Both the position numbers and the translations under genes were made by a program. The notes beneath the pieces were generated by a model. The model saw nothing but the letters and a program-made list of their open reading frames with translations. It was not told the DNA's origin and ran no database searches. Below are positions 1 through 8,690 of a DNA stretch of 64,000 nt, piece by piece. Positions within the stretch are counted from its first letter, which is position 1; the number at the start of each line of letters is the position of its first letter. The stretch comes from Cerasicoccus frondis. Its GTDB lineage: Bacteria; Verrucomicrobiota; Verrucomicrobiia; Opitutales; Cerasicoccaceae. The stretch lies in NCBI GenBank assembly GCA_031296915.1, contig JAVDPC010000017.1:83753-147752 (forward strand), given 5' to 3'.

Positions 1-1104
1 ATAAAGGTGCTGGTTTTGCGGGTCGATGAACACCATGCCCCCGGGGGCAAGAAAGCTGCGGTTGCCGATGTTTTCGCGGACTGATTCCGCACTGGTCGTC
101 TCGGGCAGTATCCAGTCCTTGTCTTCGTTGGCTTTGCGGACGGCCTCTGCCCAGAGGTAAACCCCGCTATAGGCCGCGTCAACAGCGTCGGAGGTGACGC
201 TGTCTTTGCCGTAAGCTTGCTTGAAGTTACGCACAAACTCCCGATTTTCCCTGGTCGGTATCGACTGAAAATAGTTCCACGCCGCGAAGTCGCCCACCAA
301 GAGTTGCTTTTCCATACCCATGCTTTGGAGCAGGCTTTCATCGATGCTGAAGGAAATGGTCGGGATTTCGTCGCTGGTGACGCCGGCCTCGCGCAAGGCG
401 CGGAAGAAGGCGATGTTGGAGTCGCCGTTGATGGTGTTCAGGATGAAGTCTGGTTGAGTCTTGGCGATGTCTGCGGCCATTTCTTCAGTGTCTTCTGAGC
501 CAAGCGGCAGATAGCGCTCGCCTACGATTTCTCCACCGAGCGCCTTTACCTGGTCTTTGATCACTTCATTGGCGGTGCGCGGAAATACATAATCAGAGCC
601 GACGAGATAGAAGCGTTTGGCGCCTTTGTCTTTCATGGCCCAGTAGACTGCGGGGATGATCTGTTGGTTCGGCGCCGCCCCGGTGTAGACGATGTTGGGC
701 GAGCTTTCAGCGCCCTCATATTGCACGGGGTAGAAAAGCAGCGCATCGTGCTTTTCGAGCACCGGGGTCATGGCCTTGCGGCTTGCCGATGTCCATCCGC
801 CGAATATGACGGCGACTTTATCGTCGGAAAGCAGCTGGTCCGCCTGCATGGCGAAAATGCGTTCCTTGGACTGCCCGTCACGGATTACTGGCTCCAGCTT
901 GATGCCGGGGAGGAAATTGCTGGCGTTGATTTCGTCGATCGCCATGCGCACGGCGTCGATCACGGGTAGTTCGGAGTTGGCCATGGTGCCGGTGGCCGAG
1001 TGCAAAATGCCGACTTTTACCGTCTGCTCCTTGCGCTGGTCGCCGCACCCACCCAGCGTAAACAACGCCAGCGCCAGCCAACTAAGCAGAATAGTGCGAG
1101 TCAT
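1..1104 (-). CDS. Periplasmic urea/amide-type substrate-binding lipoprotein (UrtA/AmiC-like), 3' end missing
   Basis: Reading leftwards from ATG at 1104 there is an open frame to the window edge (368 codons, no stop), so the C-terminus is missing. The protein starts with a lipoprotein signal peptide; the lipobox LGGC places the lipidated Cys at residue 20. The mature part follows the type I periplasmic binding fold of UrtA/AmiC receptors, with KVGILHSATGTMA near residue 30, then PVIDAVRMAIDEIN and VIFGGWTSASRKAMTPV. In this family the protein binds urea, short amides or branched amino acids for an ABC importer or as a sensor. It lies 60 bp downstream of a histidine kinase gene on the same strand, so a ligand-sensing role is as likely as import. 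The family call is firm; the ligand is unknown. Confidence 0.8.
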   Translation of the reverse strand, partial: MTRTILLSWLALALFTLGGCGDQRKEQTVKVGILHSATGTMANSELPVIDAVRMAIDEINASNFLPGIKLEPVIRDGQSKERIFAMQADQLLSDDKVAVIFGGWTSASRKAMTPVLEKHDALLFYPVQYEGAESSPNIVYTGAAPNQQIIPAVYWAMKDKGAKRFYLVGSDYVFPRTANEVIKDQVKALGGEIVGERYLPLGSEDTEEMAADIAKTQPDFILNTINGDSNIAFFRALREAGVTSDEIPTISFSIDESLLQSMGMEKQLLVGDFAAWNYFQSIPTRENREFVRNFKQAYGKDSVTSDAVDAAYSGVYLWAEAVRKANEDKDWILPETTSAESVRENIGNRSFLAPGGMVFIDPQNQHLY

Positions 1105-1164
1105 CGGTGGATATCATTTGGCAACATTGCGGGGCCATCAACCCAAAATACGCAGCGAGCAGGG

Positions 1165-2280
1165 CTAGTTGGCGGAAGTTTCCGCCGGTTGCTTGAAGGG
1201 CAGGCGGATGGTAAACGTCGTGCCTTTGCCGGATTCGGTGACAAAATCGATTTCGCCATGATGCGCCTCGACAATGGATTTTGCAATGGCGGAGCCCAAG
1301 CCAGTGCCGCGGCTCTTGCCATAGGTGACGAATGGAGTCCAGAAATTGCTGCGGATTTGCTCCGGAATGCCATCGCCGTTGTCACTGATGGTGATGCGGA
1401 TAATGTCTGCATCCGCCCCTGCTTTGATGACGATTTCGGCGTTCTCCCGTTCGCCAAGCGCGTCGACTGCGTTGCCGACGATATTCTGCAGCACGCGCAG
1501 GAGCTTGTTTTGCTCGCCTTCGAACTCGACGTCGGTGACGGCCAGCTCGATGCTTAAGTTATCCTTGGCGAAGGAGGGTTCGTTTAAATCCTTAAACTTT
1601 TCCATCAGCTTACTGAGGCTGACGGTTTCGATGAACAGCTTTTGCTCGCCTCGGGAGAACTCCGAAAGCTCGTTGGCCATTTCCACCATGCGGTCGACCT
1701 GAGCCGCGATGTTGTTGCAGATTTTAATGGTTTTCTCGTCTTCTCCGTGGCGACTTTGGATCATTTGCGCGCCCAGGCCGATCAGCGTAAATGGATTCTT
1801 AAAGTCGTGGATAATGCTGTTCACCATGGTGCCAACGAGGCTCATTTTCTCCTGTTGGAGCATGTCGTCCAGGTAGTGGCGCGTCGTCTGATGCAGGTGG
1901 TTGACGATGCTGCCCAGGATTTGCTCGATTGGGCCCGGGGTGCTCTTAATAAAGGTCAGCAAGTCCTCGCGGTAGACTTTGGCAATGCTCACGTGGCCCT
2001 GTGCCAAGGCGCTCAATGAGCGCGGCGCACCGGTAAAAATGCCAATTTCGCCGAAAAAGTTTCCCTGTTTGGTCGTGGAGATGATGCGGCGTTTACCATC
2101 GGGCGTTTCGGCGGCGAAGGCGACGATGCCTTCGAGCACCAGGCACAGGCTGTCTGACGGGCTCCCTTCCAGGAAAATCGCATCTCCGTCCTGATAATGA
2201 TCAACGTCCGCCTGGTCAACCAGTCGCATGACGCTCTCCTGATCAGAATTTCGGAAAAACGGATGATCGTTTAGCTGCAT
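1165..2280 (-). CDS. Soluble histidine kinase with N-terminal cyclic-nucleotide-binding-type sensor domain
   Basis: 371 aa. Residues 1-120 resemble a cNMP-binding (CRP-like) beta-barrel, with VLEGIVAFAAE and GNFFGEIGIFTGAPRS resembling the phosphate-binding cassette. A histidine kinase follows: H-box SIIHDFKNPF with the likely phospho-His at 158, N-box at Asn270 (NIVGNAVDAL), DNGDG at 300-304 and GTGLG at 325-329. There is no membrane segment, signal peptide or receiver domain, so it is cytoplasmic and should phosphorylate a separate regulator not seen here. It is first in a minus-strand unit with the UrtA-like receptor 60 bp downstream. Whether it binds cAMP, c-di-GMP or nothing cannot be told from the sequence. 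Confidence 0.88.
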   Translation of the reverse strand: MQLNDHPFFRNSDQESVMRLVDQADVDHYQDGDAIFLEGSPSDSLCLVLEGIVAFAAETPDGKRRIISTTKQGNFFGEIGIFTGAPRSLSALAQGHVSIAKVYREDLLTFIKSTPGPIEQILGSIVNHLHQTTRHYLDDMLQQEKMSLVGTMVNSIIHDFKNPFTLIGLGAQMIQSRHGEDEKTIKICNNIAAQVDRMVEMANELSEFSRGEQKLFIETVSLSKLMEKFKDLNEPSFAKDNLSIELAVTDVEFEGEQNKLLRVLQNIVGNAVDALGERENAEIVIKAGADADIIRITISDNGDGIPEQIRSNFWTPFVTYGKSRGTGLGSAIAKSIVEAHHGEIDFVTESGKGTTFTIRLPFKQPAETSAN

Positions 2281-2650
2281 GCGTGCGGCAAAGTTACTGC
2301 AGGTCAGCAGAGATTGGTTGAGAGCTCATTGGCGTTACTCTAGTGGCTAACCTTGACAGGTCTAGCCCAAAAATAACGCTACTACCGAACAATGAGGAAC
2401 TTCGGCTCCTTTGGCGGGTCTAAAGCACGCGTAGACAGTGCTGGTTTCATATCAGGCGTCTGGCTCTGCCTTGGGCGAACCAGTCTTTTTGCTTGAATGA
2501 TCACGAGTATACGCTATCTCAGGAGTTTTTTTCGGGACGTCGGATTAAAATTTCCGGCCGAAAGCTCTTGCTTCCCAACCCGAATTTGGCGCGGCGCCAC
2601 ACCAAACCTAAACTAGGCGGCCGGCCACACCCAACACCCAAAAACGAAGT
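2281..2650. other. Intergenic region, 370 bp, no gene recognised
   Basis: Lies between the divergently oriented kinase gene and the low-complexity protein gene. A TTGACA hexamer occurs at 2353-2358 on the plus strand, but no convincing -10 element sits 16-18 bp after it. No tRNA, riboswitch or terminator was recognised. It presumably holds the promoters of both flanking genes. Confidence 0.4.
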
Positions 2651-3904
2651 ATGCCTTCATTCGAACACACCAATTCGCAGCCTAAGGCGCGAGAGGACGA
2701 ACATTTTCGTCCGGGCGATGACGCGTCAGCAAAAGACGATTCCGCCGAAGAACAAGCCAAGAAAGCTGGCCTGGGCCAGGAAGCCCTCTCCTGGGGAGAC
2801 CTCGCCAAAGAACCTGAGCCCGAACCCGTTCAGGAAAAGCCAGCCGAAAAGCCAGTCGAAGCCAACCAAAATGTCCTGGGCGATGAGTCCGTGGATGATT
2901 TTGACATGTCGGACTTTGACATCGCGGTTGACGCCGCTGCCGAACCCGTCGCAGAAGCCTCAGCTGAGGCGCAACCTGTTGACGCGGAACCCGCCAAAGT
3001 AGAGTCTGTGGCCGAAGCTCCCGCTGAGGAAGCTCCGAAGCCACAGCGCATAGACGATAGTGATCTGCCGAATCCCGGCCCAGCGCTGTTGCAGAATCGC
3101 GCCAGCCTTGCCAGCCAGGGCCCCGGCCGTAAGCGCAACCGTCCGGAAACCGGTGCGGAGAAGTCCCGCTTGCCCGCCGGTCATCCAGGCTTAGTTGAAT
3201 CGCCAGCGGCTTTTGAAGAAAAGCTCAGCGGTCGCTTTGCGGAAGGAAAGCCCGAGCGTAAGCCACGTGCAAAGTCGGAGAAACCTGCAACCGAGAAAAC
3301 GGAAGGTCAGACTGACGAAGCCGCTAAGGCCAAGCCTGCGGATGACGCGACTGGAGATGCGCCTACTAAGCCCAAGCGCAAGCGCCGTCGTAAGAAGAAG
3401 TCCAACAATGGCGAGAATCGTCAGGACGGACAGCAGCCCAAGCAGCAGGGAGAGCGCTCTGAAAAGAGTGATAAGCCCCGCCCGCAAGGCCAGGAACGTC
3501 GCGAAAAGTCTCAGCCCAAGCCACGTGCGGCGGCCAAGCCAGCTCCGGCTCCCGAGCCCAAGGGCTTCATGGGCGCGGTGAAAAAGTTTTTGGGCGGCCT
3601 CTTTGGCGCTGCGCCTGCTCCGGCCGAAAAGCCCAAGGCGCAGGAAACCCCGAAGCGTGAAGGCAAGCCTCAGGGCGACCGTCCTCGCGGCAAGGGTGGC
3701 CAGGGTCGCGGTAAAGGCGGTCCCCGCCGTGGCCAAGGCGGCCAGGGTGGTCAGCCACGTGGTCAGGGCGACAATGGCCCCAAAGGCGAGGGCGGTGATG
3801 ATCGTCCGAAGCGTCGTCGCGGCAAGCGTGGCGGTAAAAACCGTCGCGGCGGCAATCGCCAGGGCGGTGGACGCGATAACAAGCCTTCGGCCCAGCAGTC
3901 TTAA
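2651..3904 (+). CDS. Low-complexity protein: acidic N-terminal half, K/R/G-rich basic C-terminal half
   Basis: 417 aa with no recognised fold. Residues 1-150 are rich in Glu, Ala and Pro (repeated AEAPAEEAPKP-like strings) and acidic. The middle has basic clusters such as KPKRKRRRKKK. A short hydrophobic patch, GFMGAVKKFLGGLFGA, sits near residue 305. The last 90 residues are Gly/Arg/Gln repeats of the RGKGGQGRGKGG and RRGKRGGKNRRGG type. Such RGG-like tails are known in RNA-binding proteins and in the disordered arms of RNase E-like proteins, so RNA or ribosome association is possible but inferred. The gene is a single unit closed by a strong terminator at 3927-3957. Long antisense ORFs here are shadows of the repetitive codons. 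Confidence 0.7.
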   Translation: MPSFEHTNSQPKAREDEHFRPGDDASAKDDSAEEQAKKAGLGQEALSWGDLAKEPEPEPVQEKPAEKPVEANQNVLGDESVDDFDMSDFDIAVDAAAEPVAEASAEAQPVDAEPAKVESVAEAPAEEAPKPQRIDDSDLPNPGPALLQNRASLASQGPGRKRNRPETGAEKSRLPAGHPGLVESPAAFEEKLSGRFAEGKPERKPRAKSEKPATEKTEGQTDEAAKAKPADDATGDAPTKPKRKRRRKKKSNNGENRQDGQQPKQQGERSEKSDKPRPQGQERREKSQPKPRAAAKPAPAPEPKGFMGAVKKFLGGLFGAAPAPAEKPKAQETPKREGKPQGDRPRGKGGQGRGKGGPRRGQGGQGGQPRGQGDNGPKGEGGDDRPKRRRGKRGGKNRRGGNRQGGGRDNKPSAQQS

Positions 3905-3926
3905 GCAGTTCTTTGCGAAAATTTCA

Positions 3927-3957
3927 GCGTCGTCCCAAACGGGACGGCGCTTTTTTT
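3927..3957 (+). terminator. Rho-independent terminator after the low-complexity protein gene
   Basis: A 10 bp stem (GCGTCGTCCC / GGGACGGCGC, one G-U pair), a 4-nt loop and a run of seven T follow the stop codon by 22 bp. Confidence 0.9.
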
Positions 3958-4053
3958 GGCTCAACTCACATAAGGCATTGAACCCGGGGCAGGCTTTATC
4001 TTGGCTAGCGTTACGTCGTCGCGATGAGCGCGTCGGCGGCTGTGTTTTTACCC

Positions 4054-5358
4054 ATGGATGTATTTCGAATTAACGGGGGGCGACCCCTGCGCGGTGAAGT
4101 GACGGTGAGTGGCGCCAAGAACGCCTGTTTGCCGATGTTTGCTGCTACTTTGCTGACTGGTGAAACGTGCGTTATCGAGAACGTGCCGGACCTTTCCGAT
4201 CTCCGCTTCATGGCGGAAATTATTGAAAACCTCGGCGCCAAGGTTGAGCGCCCGGACAAGTCCACTTGGCGCATTACGGCGGCGGACATTACCCATCGCG
4301 CCCCCTATGAGCTCGTGCGTCGCATGCGCGCCAGCGTCTGTCTGTTGGGGCCGCTGGTGGCGCGCCTGAAGAAGGCCGAGGTCTCTTTGCCAGGTGGTTG
4401 TGTGATTGGTCCACGGCCCATTGATTTACACCTGAAGGGATTGTCCAAGCTCAACTGCGATGTCGATGTTCGCGCGGGCTATGTCCACGTCAACGCCAAG
4501 CGGGCGCGGGGGGGGCATGTGTTCCTGGGCGGTCGCCATGGCAGCACGGTTACCGGCACGGCGAATATCCTGATGGCGGCGGTGCTGACGCCCGGTGTCA
4601 CGCGGATCGAGTCTGCGGCCTGCGAGCCGGAGGTGGTCGATTTATGCAAAATGCTACTGTCGATGGGCGCCCGGATCAAAGGCGTGGGCAGCCATTGCTT
4701 GACCATCGAAGGCGTCGATAAGCTTCATGGCACGACTTACCGTGTGATCGATGACCGCATTGAAGCAGGCACTTACCTAATTGCCGGCGCCATGTTGGAT
4801 GCCGATATCACGGTTTGCGGCGCGCATGCCGAAGATCTCTCGGCCTTGTTGGATAAACTGGAAGAGGCCGGTGCTGATTTCACGATCGAGCTGGGAGGGC
4901 GCATCCGGGTAAAGGGAACGCCCGGCTCCTTGAGCCCGGTCGATGTCATTACCTTACCGCATCCTGGCTATCCGACTGACCTTCAAGCGCAGATGTGCAC
5001 GCTCATGAGCGTTACCCCCGGCTTATCCATCATCACGGAGCGCGTTTATCCGAACCGCTTTATGCATGTGCCTGAGCTTCAGCGGATGGGGGCGGACATC
5101 GCCATCGAGGGCGCGAGCGCCATCGTGAAGGGGCGGCGTAATCCACTGTCCGGTGCGCCGGTCATGGCGAGTGATTTGCGAGCGAGCGCTGCTCTGATCC
5201 TGGCGGCAATGGCAGCCCACGGTGAGACGTGGGTGCAGCGTATTTACCACTTGGACCGTGGCTACGACGGCTTTGAAAAGAAGCTTCAGGCTTTGGGCGC
5301 TGACATTGAGCGCCTTAAGCAGGAAGCCATGCCTAAGGACCTATCGGCGGATGGCTAG
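4054..5358 (+). CDS. murA: UDP-N-acetylglucosamine 1-carboxyvinyltransferase (MurA)
   Basis: First committed enzyme of peptidoglycan synthesis; it transfers enolpyruvate from PEP to UDP-GlcNAc in the cytoplasm. The protein begins MDVFRINGGRPLRGEVTVSGAKNACLP, matching the MurA N-terminus with the substrate-binding Lys-Asn pair. The catalytic Cys lies in GGCVIGPRPIDLHL (Cys116 from this start), so the fosfomycin target residue is present. The late motif DLRASAALILA is also typical. The frame is open from ATG 4024, but family alignment favours ATG 4054 (434 aa). Neither start has a good Shine-Dalgarno sequence. The stop overlaps the start of the next gene by 8 bp, suggesting translational coupling. 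Confidence 0.96.
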   Translation: MDVFRINGGRPLRGEVTVSGAKNACLPMFAATLLTGETCVIENVPDLSDLRFMAEIIENLGAKVERPDKSTWRITAADITHRAPYELVRRMRASVCLLGPLVARLKKAEVSLPGGCVIGPRPIDLHLKGLSKLNCDVDVRAGYVHVNAKRARGGHVFLGGRHGSTVTGTANILMAAVLTPGVTRIESAACEPEVVDLCKMLLSMGARIKGVGSHCLTIEGVDKLHGTTYRVIDDRIEAGTYLIAGAMLDADITVCGAHAEDLSALLDKLEEAGADFTIELGGRIRVKGTPGSLSPVDVITLPHPGYPTDLQAQMCTLMSVTPGLSIITERVYPNRFMHVPELQRMGADIAIEGASAIVKGRRNPLSGAPVMASDLRASAALILAAMAAHGETWVQRIYHLDRGYDGFEKKLQALGADIERLKQEAMPKDLSADG

Positions 5359-6667
5359 CCCGGCCAACAGCGTTTGTCAGGGCATTGCCCGTTGGTTGCT
5401 TCAGGCATGCTTGTGCCTGTTGGCGGCCTTGAGCGCGCCCGCGCTCCAGGCAAGCTCCACTCCGGATGACTGGCCGCTGGCGATGGATTTACCTGATGGC
5501 TGGGAGGCTCGGGAATTGGGCGATTTGTCGGATTACTTCAATATTTATAATCAAAGCAAGAGCGCGAATCTCCTGATTGAAATCGAGCGGAAACACAATG
5601 TGACCGAGGCGGATGTGCCCACGAAGTTCAGTCACTTCATGCAGATCTCCGACCAGTCGATGAAGGATCATGGTTTGGAGCCAGCGGAAGGATCGGAGAC
5701 CATTGTGATTGACGACGGCGCTTTTCAGGGGCAGGCGATTCTCTTAAAGAGCGGTTCGTTAAACGACTTCTACACCGCGCAGGTGCTGCTCAACGATGGG
5801 CGACAATCGCTTGACGCCAACTTTAGCGGTCACTGGGCGGAATGGGAAGAGGCGCTGAAAATCCTGAAGTCCATCCGTCGGCATGGATGGAATGCGTTGG
5901 GACCAGCCACTGTTTTGACTGAGCTGCCCGACAGCCATGGGCGCATGGCTGTGCAGTTTTCGCGCATGGGCAGTGATGGGCGACTCAGCTACCATCTCTC
6001 GATTGTCAAAGATGGAGAGGACGCGACGCAGACCAATGGAAATGTCGCGATCTTGGACCAACCACTCACCGAACTGGCCTGGAAAGAGCCGCGCCAACTC
6101 GAGGTAACTTTACCCCGCGACGCCCGGGTTTTCCATCGAAATCGTTTCCCGCCACGCGCCGATGCTTCGGTGATCTTTATCGATCTGGCGACCGAAGCAG
6201 TGCAGGCAGATCAAGCGAAAATGGCCCAGCAGTTTCTGGATTTTGATCCGCCTGAGCCGTGGTCGTTTGATTTCGTGGGAGAAGGGCAGGGGCAGTATCT
6301 TTTTCGGCTGCCCGGTGAGCAGAATGCCTTGCTCATGATGCACCCGCTGAAGCCCGGCATGATGAAAAGCGAAGAAAGCGCCAAGTTGCAGGTTCGATTG
6401 TTTCTAGACGCCTATCCTCGCCAGATTGAGCAAAATCAGGATGTGCCGATGGAGGTGCTGGAAACCATGATGTACCCGATCAAAGGCGATGTCGTGCACG
6501 GCGAGTTGGGTCTCGTGACCTTGCGCACCGAGGAAGGCACATTGATCGTGGGGACTTTCTACGTGACGGATGGCGAGCATTTTTACATGGGCCAACTCAG
6601 TGGTAAACCAGGGGCTTGGCCAAGCGCGCGCGACGTACTGGAATCAGCACGACATATCGAGCCCTAG
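5351..6667 (+). CDS. Secreted/periplasmic protein of unknown function
   Basis: 438 aa from ATG 5351, which overlaps the murA stop in ATGGCTAG. The frame is open further upstream, but that part lies inside murA. Residues 1-35 form a signal peptide with hydrophobic core WLLQACLCLLAALSAPALQA. The mature protein has no recognised catalytic motif. It starts with PLAMDLPDGWEAREL, reminiscent of exported proteins that begin with a DUF-type beta-rich domain. Coupling to murA hints at an envelope role, but no function can be assigned. The product is likely periplasmic. Confidence 0.75.
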   Translation: MASPANSVCQGIARWLLQACLCLLAALSAPALQASSTPDDWPLAMDLPDGWEARELGDLSDYFNIYNQSKSANLLIEIERKHNVTEADVPTKFSHFMQISDQSMKDHGLEPAEGSETIVIDDGAFQGQAILLKSGSLNDFYTAQVLLNDGRQSLDANFSGHWAEWEEALKILKSIRRHGWNALGPATVLTELPDSHGRMAVQFSRMGSDGRLSYHLSIVKDGEDATQTNGNVAILDQPLTELAWKEPRQLEVTLPRDARVFHRNRFPPRADASVIFIDLATEAVQADQAKMAQQFLDFDPPEPWSFDFVGEGQGQYLFRLPGEQNALLMMHPLKPGMMKSEESAKLQVRLFLDAYPRQIEQNQDVPMEVLETMMYPIKGDVVHGELGLVTLRTEEGTLIVGTFYVTDGEHFYMGQLSGKPGAWPSARDVLESARHIEP

Positions 6668-6742
6668 CGCGCCGCTCAAGCATCTGAGCCCAACCGTGGG
6701 AAAAATCTTTCGTTTCTGGCGCGATGTCTTTAACTGCTCATC

Positions 6743-7786
6743 ATGCCCGATGATGCCAAAGGAACGGATTATCTCTCGCAGGTGCTCGAAGCGCCGGAGT
6801 CCGCCGTGGAAAAAGCGCTGCGGCCGCTAAGTTTCGCGGATTTCAGCGGGCAGGGCAAAACCAAGGAACGGCTTGAGGTGATGGTCGGCGCGGCGAAGTC
6901 GCGCAGTGAGCCTTTGAACCATATTTTACTGCACGGCCCGCCTGGGCTCGGCAAGACGACCCTCGCGCATATTCTCGCCAACGAGATGGAGGCCGACATC
7001 AAGCTCACCAGCGGTCCCGTAATTGACAAGGCGGGCGACCTCGCCGGCTTGCTCACTAGTTTGCAGGAGGGGGACATCCTTTTCATCGACGAAATCCACC
7101 GCATCCCCAAGAGCGTCGAGGAGTATCTTTACTCGGCAATGGAGGATTACCGCATCGACATTATGATCGATCAGGGGCCCAACGCGCGCAGCGTCCGCCT
7201 GTCGATCCCGCGTTTCACCCTCGTCGGCGCCACTACCCGTACTGGCCTCTTGACCGCGCCGCTGCGCAGCCGCTTCACCCTGCAAACCCGACTCGATTAC
7301 TACAACCGCGACACGCTCGAGAAAATCGTTCGCCGTAGTTGCAAACTCCTTGGCGTGCCGATCAATGATGAAGGCGCCGCCGAAGTTGCTGGACGCGCCC
7401 GGGGCACCCCGCGCATTGCCAACAATTTAATCAACTTTGCCCGTGACTATGCTCAGCAGCGCGCTGATGGCGAGATCACCGGCCCAGTGGCCGCCAATGC
7501 GCTGGAGCTGTTGGAAATCGATCGCAATGGCCTCGACGAAATGGACAAGCGTATCCTGCGCCTCATGGCGGAAAACTATCGGGGCGGCCCGGTAGGCCTA
7601 GGCACGGTAGCGGTTGCCGTTGGCGAAGAACAGCACACCCTGGAGGAAGTTCACGAGCCGTATTTAATTCAGGAGGGCTACATTGCGCGCACCCCGCAAG
7701 GCCGCGTCCTGACGCCCAAAGCGTGGACCACGATTGGACTGAAGCCCGAGGAGGGAACAGGTCAAGGTTCCTTGTTCGGAAACTAA
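6743..7786 (+). CDS. ruvB: Holliday junction branch migration DNA helicase RuvB
   Basis: 347 aa, normal family length. This AAA+ motor drives branch migration with RuvA during recombination. N-terminal LRPLSFADFSGQGKTKERL is the RuvB signature. Walker A is GPPGLGKTT (about residue 69), Walker B is ILFIDEIHR, sensor 1 lies around LVGATTRTG, and the C-terminal winged helix has YRGGPVGLGTVAVAVGEE and PYLIQEGYIARTPQGR. ruvA and ruvC are not in the window. It sits 75 bp downstream of the secreted protein gene in the same direction. Confidence 0.98.
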   Translation: MPDDAKGTDYLSQVLEAPESAVEKALRPLSFADFSGQGKTKERLEVMVGAAKSRSEPLNHILLHGPPGLGKTTLAHILANEMEADIKLTSGPVIDKAGDLAGLLTSLQEGDILFIDEIHRIPKSVEEYLYSAMEDYRIDIMIDQGPNARSVRLSIPRFTLVGATTRTGLLTAPLRSRFTLQTRLDYYNRDTLEKIVRRSCKLLGVPINDEGAAEVAGRARGTPRIANNLINFARDYAQQRADGEITGPVAANALELLEIDRNGLDEMDKRILRLMAENYRGGPVGLGTVAVAVGEEQHTLEEVHEPYLIQEGYIARTPQGRVLTPKAWTTIGLKPEEGTGQGSLFGN

Positions 7787-7819
7787 AAAGTACACGTCGC
7801 AATGTGCCGAGCTACCGGC

Positions 7820-8536
7820 TCAGCGAAGCCTGGCGCGAAATCCTACAAAGCTGGGGTAGGCGTTGGTTCGCGCGTAGTAGTCGGGGAACTTGTCCTTTAC
7901 CTCGTCGACCATGCGCGCCTCGCGGAAGTCTTCGATCACAAAACCATTGGCGAAGAGCGCCTGCGCGATGTCCTCAAAAGTGTGGTGATAGGCGGTCAGG
8001 TCCATGCCTGCCATTTCAAAGTGGTAGGGATCGTTATGAAAGTAGGGGCGAACCGTGGGATGAGCATTTGCCCGCGTGCCCATGTTCGTTACTTCGTCCA
8101 TCGGGTGGTGCATGGAGAAAACGAGTTGCCCTCTGGGCTGAAGAATACGCGCCATTTCAGCGAACACCGGCGCCAAATTCTGCTCGTAGTGGATGACGAG
8201 CGCGCTGACGATCAGCGAAAAAGAACCGGTTGGGTAAGGCGTGGATTTGATGTTCGCCACGCAGAATTCGATATCGGGATTTTCCGCGCGTGCGATGTCG
8301 ATTAGCGATTGGGAAAAGTCAGCACCGGTTACGTCGAAGCCACAGCTTTTAAGCCAGCGGGAAAGCAGACCACTACCGCAGCCGAGGTCTGCTACTTTGC
8401 ATGGGGCAATGCCCGCCAGTAGCGATTCGATCATCGGTTGGTCGAGGTAGCGATTCCACGCGCTATCCTGTTCACGCCCTCGCTTGGCATGGTAGGCGGC
8501 GCCGTGGCGATTGTACATTTCTTGATTGGCGTGCAT
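7820..8536 (-). CDS. Class I SAM-dependent methyltransferase
   Basis: 238 aa from the ATG encoding MHANQEMYNRHGAAYHAKRG; an in-frame ATG at 8554 is possible but adds residues with no family match. The Rossmann SAM-binding motif I is VADLGCGSGLLSRWL, followed by the acidic end of beta-2 in VTGADFS and the post-motif PRGQLVFSMHHP. It resembles ubiquinone/biotin-type small-molecule methyltransferases. The substrate is unknown. It is convergent with ruvB, with 33 bp between stops. Confidence 0.85.
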   Translation of the reverse strand: MHANQEMYNRHGAAYHAKRGREQDSAWNRYLDQPMIESLLAGIAPCKVADLGCGSGLLSRWLKSCGFDVTGADFSQSLIDIARAENPDIEFCVANIKSTPYPTGSFSLIVSALVIHYEQNLAPVFAEMARILQPRGQLVFSMHHPMDEVTNMGTRANAHPTVRPYFHNDPYHFEMAGMDLTAYHHTFEDIAQALFANGFVIEDFREARMVDEVKDKFPDYYARTNAYPSFVGFRARLR

Positions 8537-8623
8537 AGTGACGCACAAAAGCAAGGCGCCGGGTCTCCAAAGGTCAACGCCAATGCAATGCGCTGTTCAC
8601 CGCGCCGACGAAGCTATGATGAA

Positions 8624-8654
8624 AGCGCCCCAAGGCTGAAAGCCTTGGGGCGCT
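8624..8654 (-). terminator. Perfect hairpin downstream of the PEP-CTERM gene
   Basis: A 14 bp perfect stem (AGCGCCCCAAGGCT and its complement) with a 3-nt loop. On the minus strand it lies 36 bp after the PEP-CTERM stop and is followed by a short, interrupted T tract (TTTCATCAT), so it probably ends that transcript. It could also terminate weakly on the plus strand. Confidence 0.7.
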
Positions 8655-8690
8655 CTTTGGACCATTTCCACCGCCGGGTGCAAAGTCGCT

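Noticed and set aside
3191-3964. 257-codon minus-strand ORF
   Set aside because: Leu/Ala/Arg/Thr repeats arise from the antisense of the K/R/G-rich gene, and it runs through the terminator.
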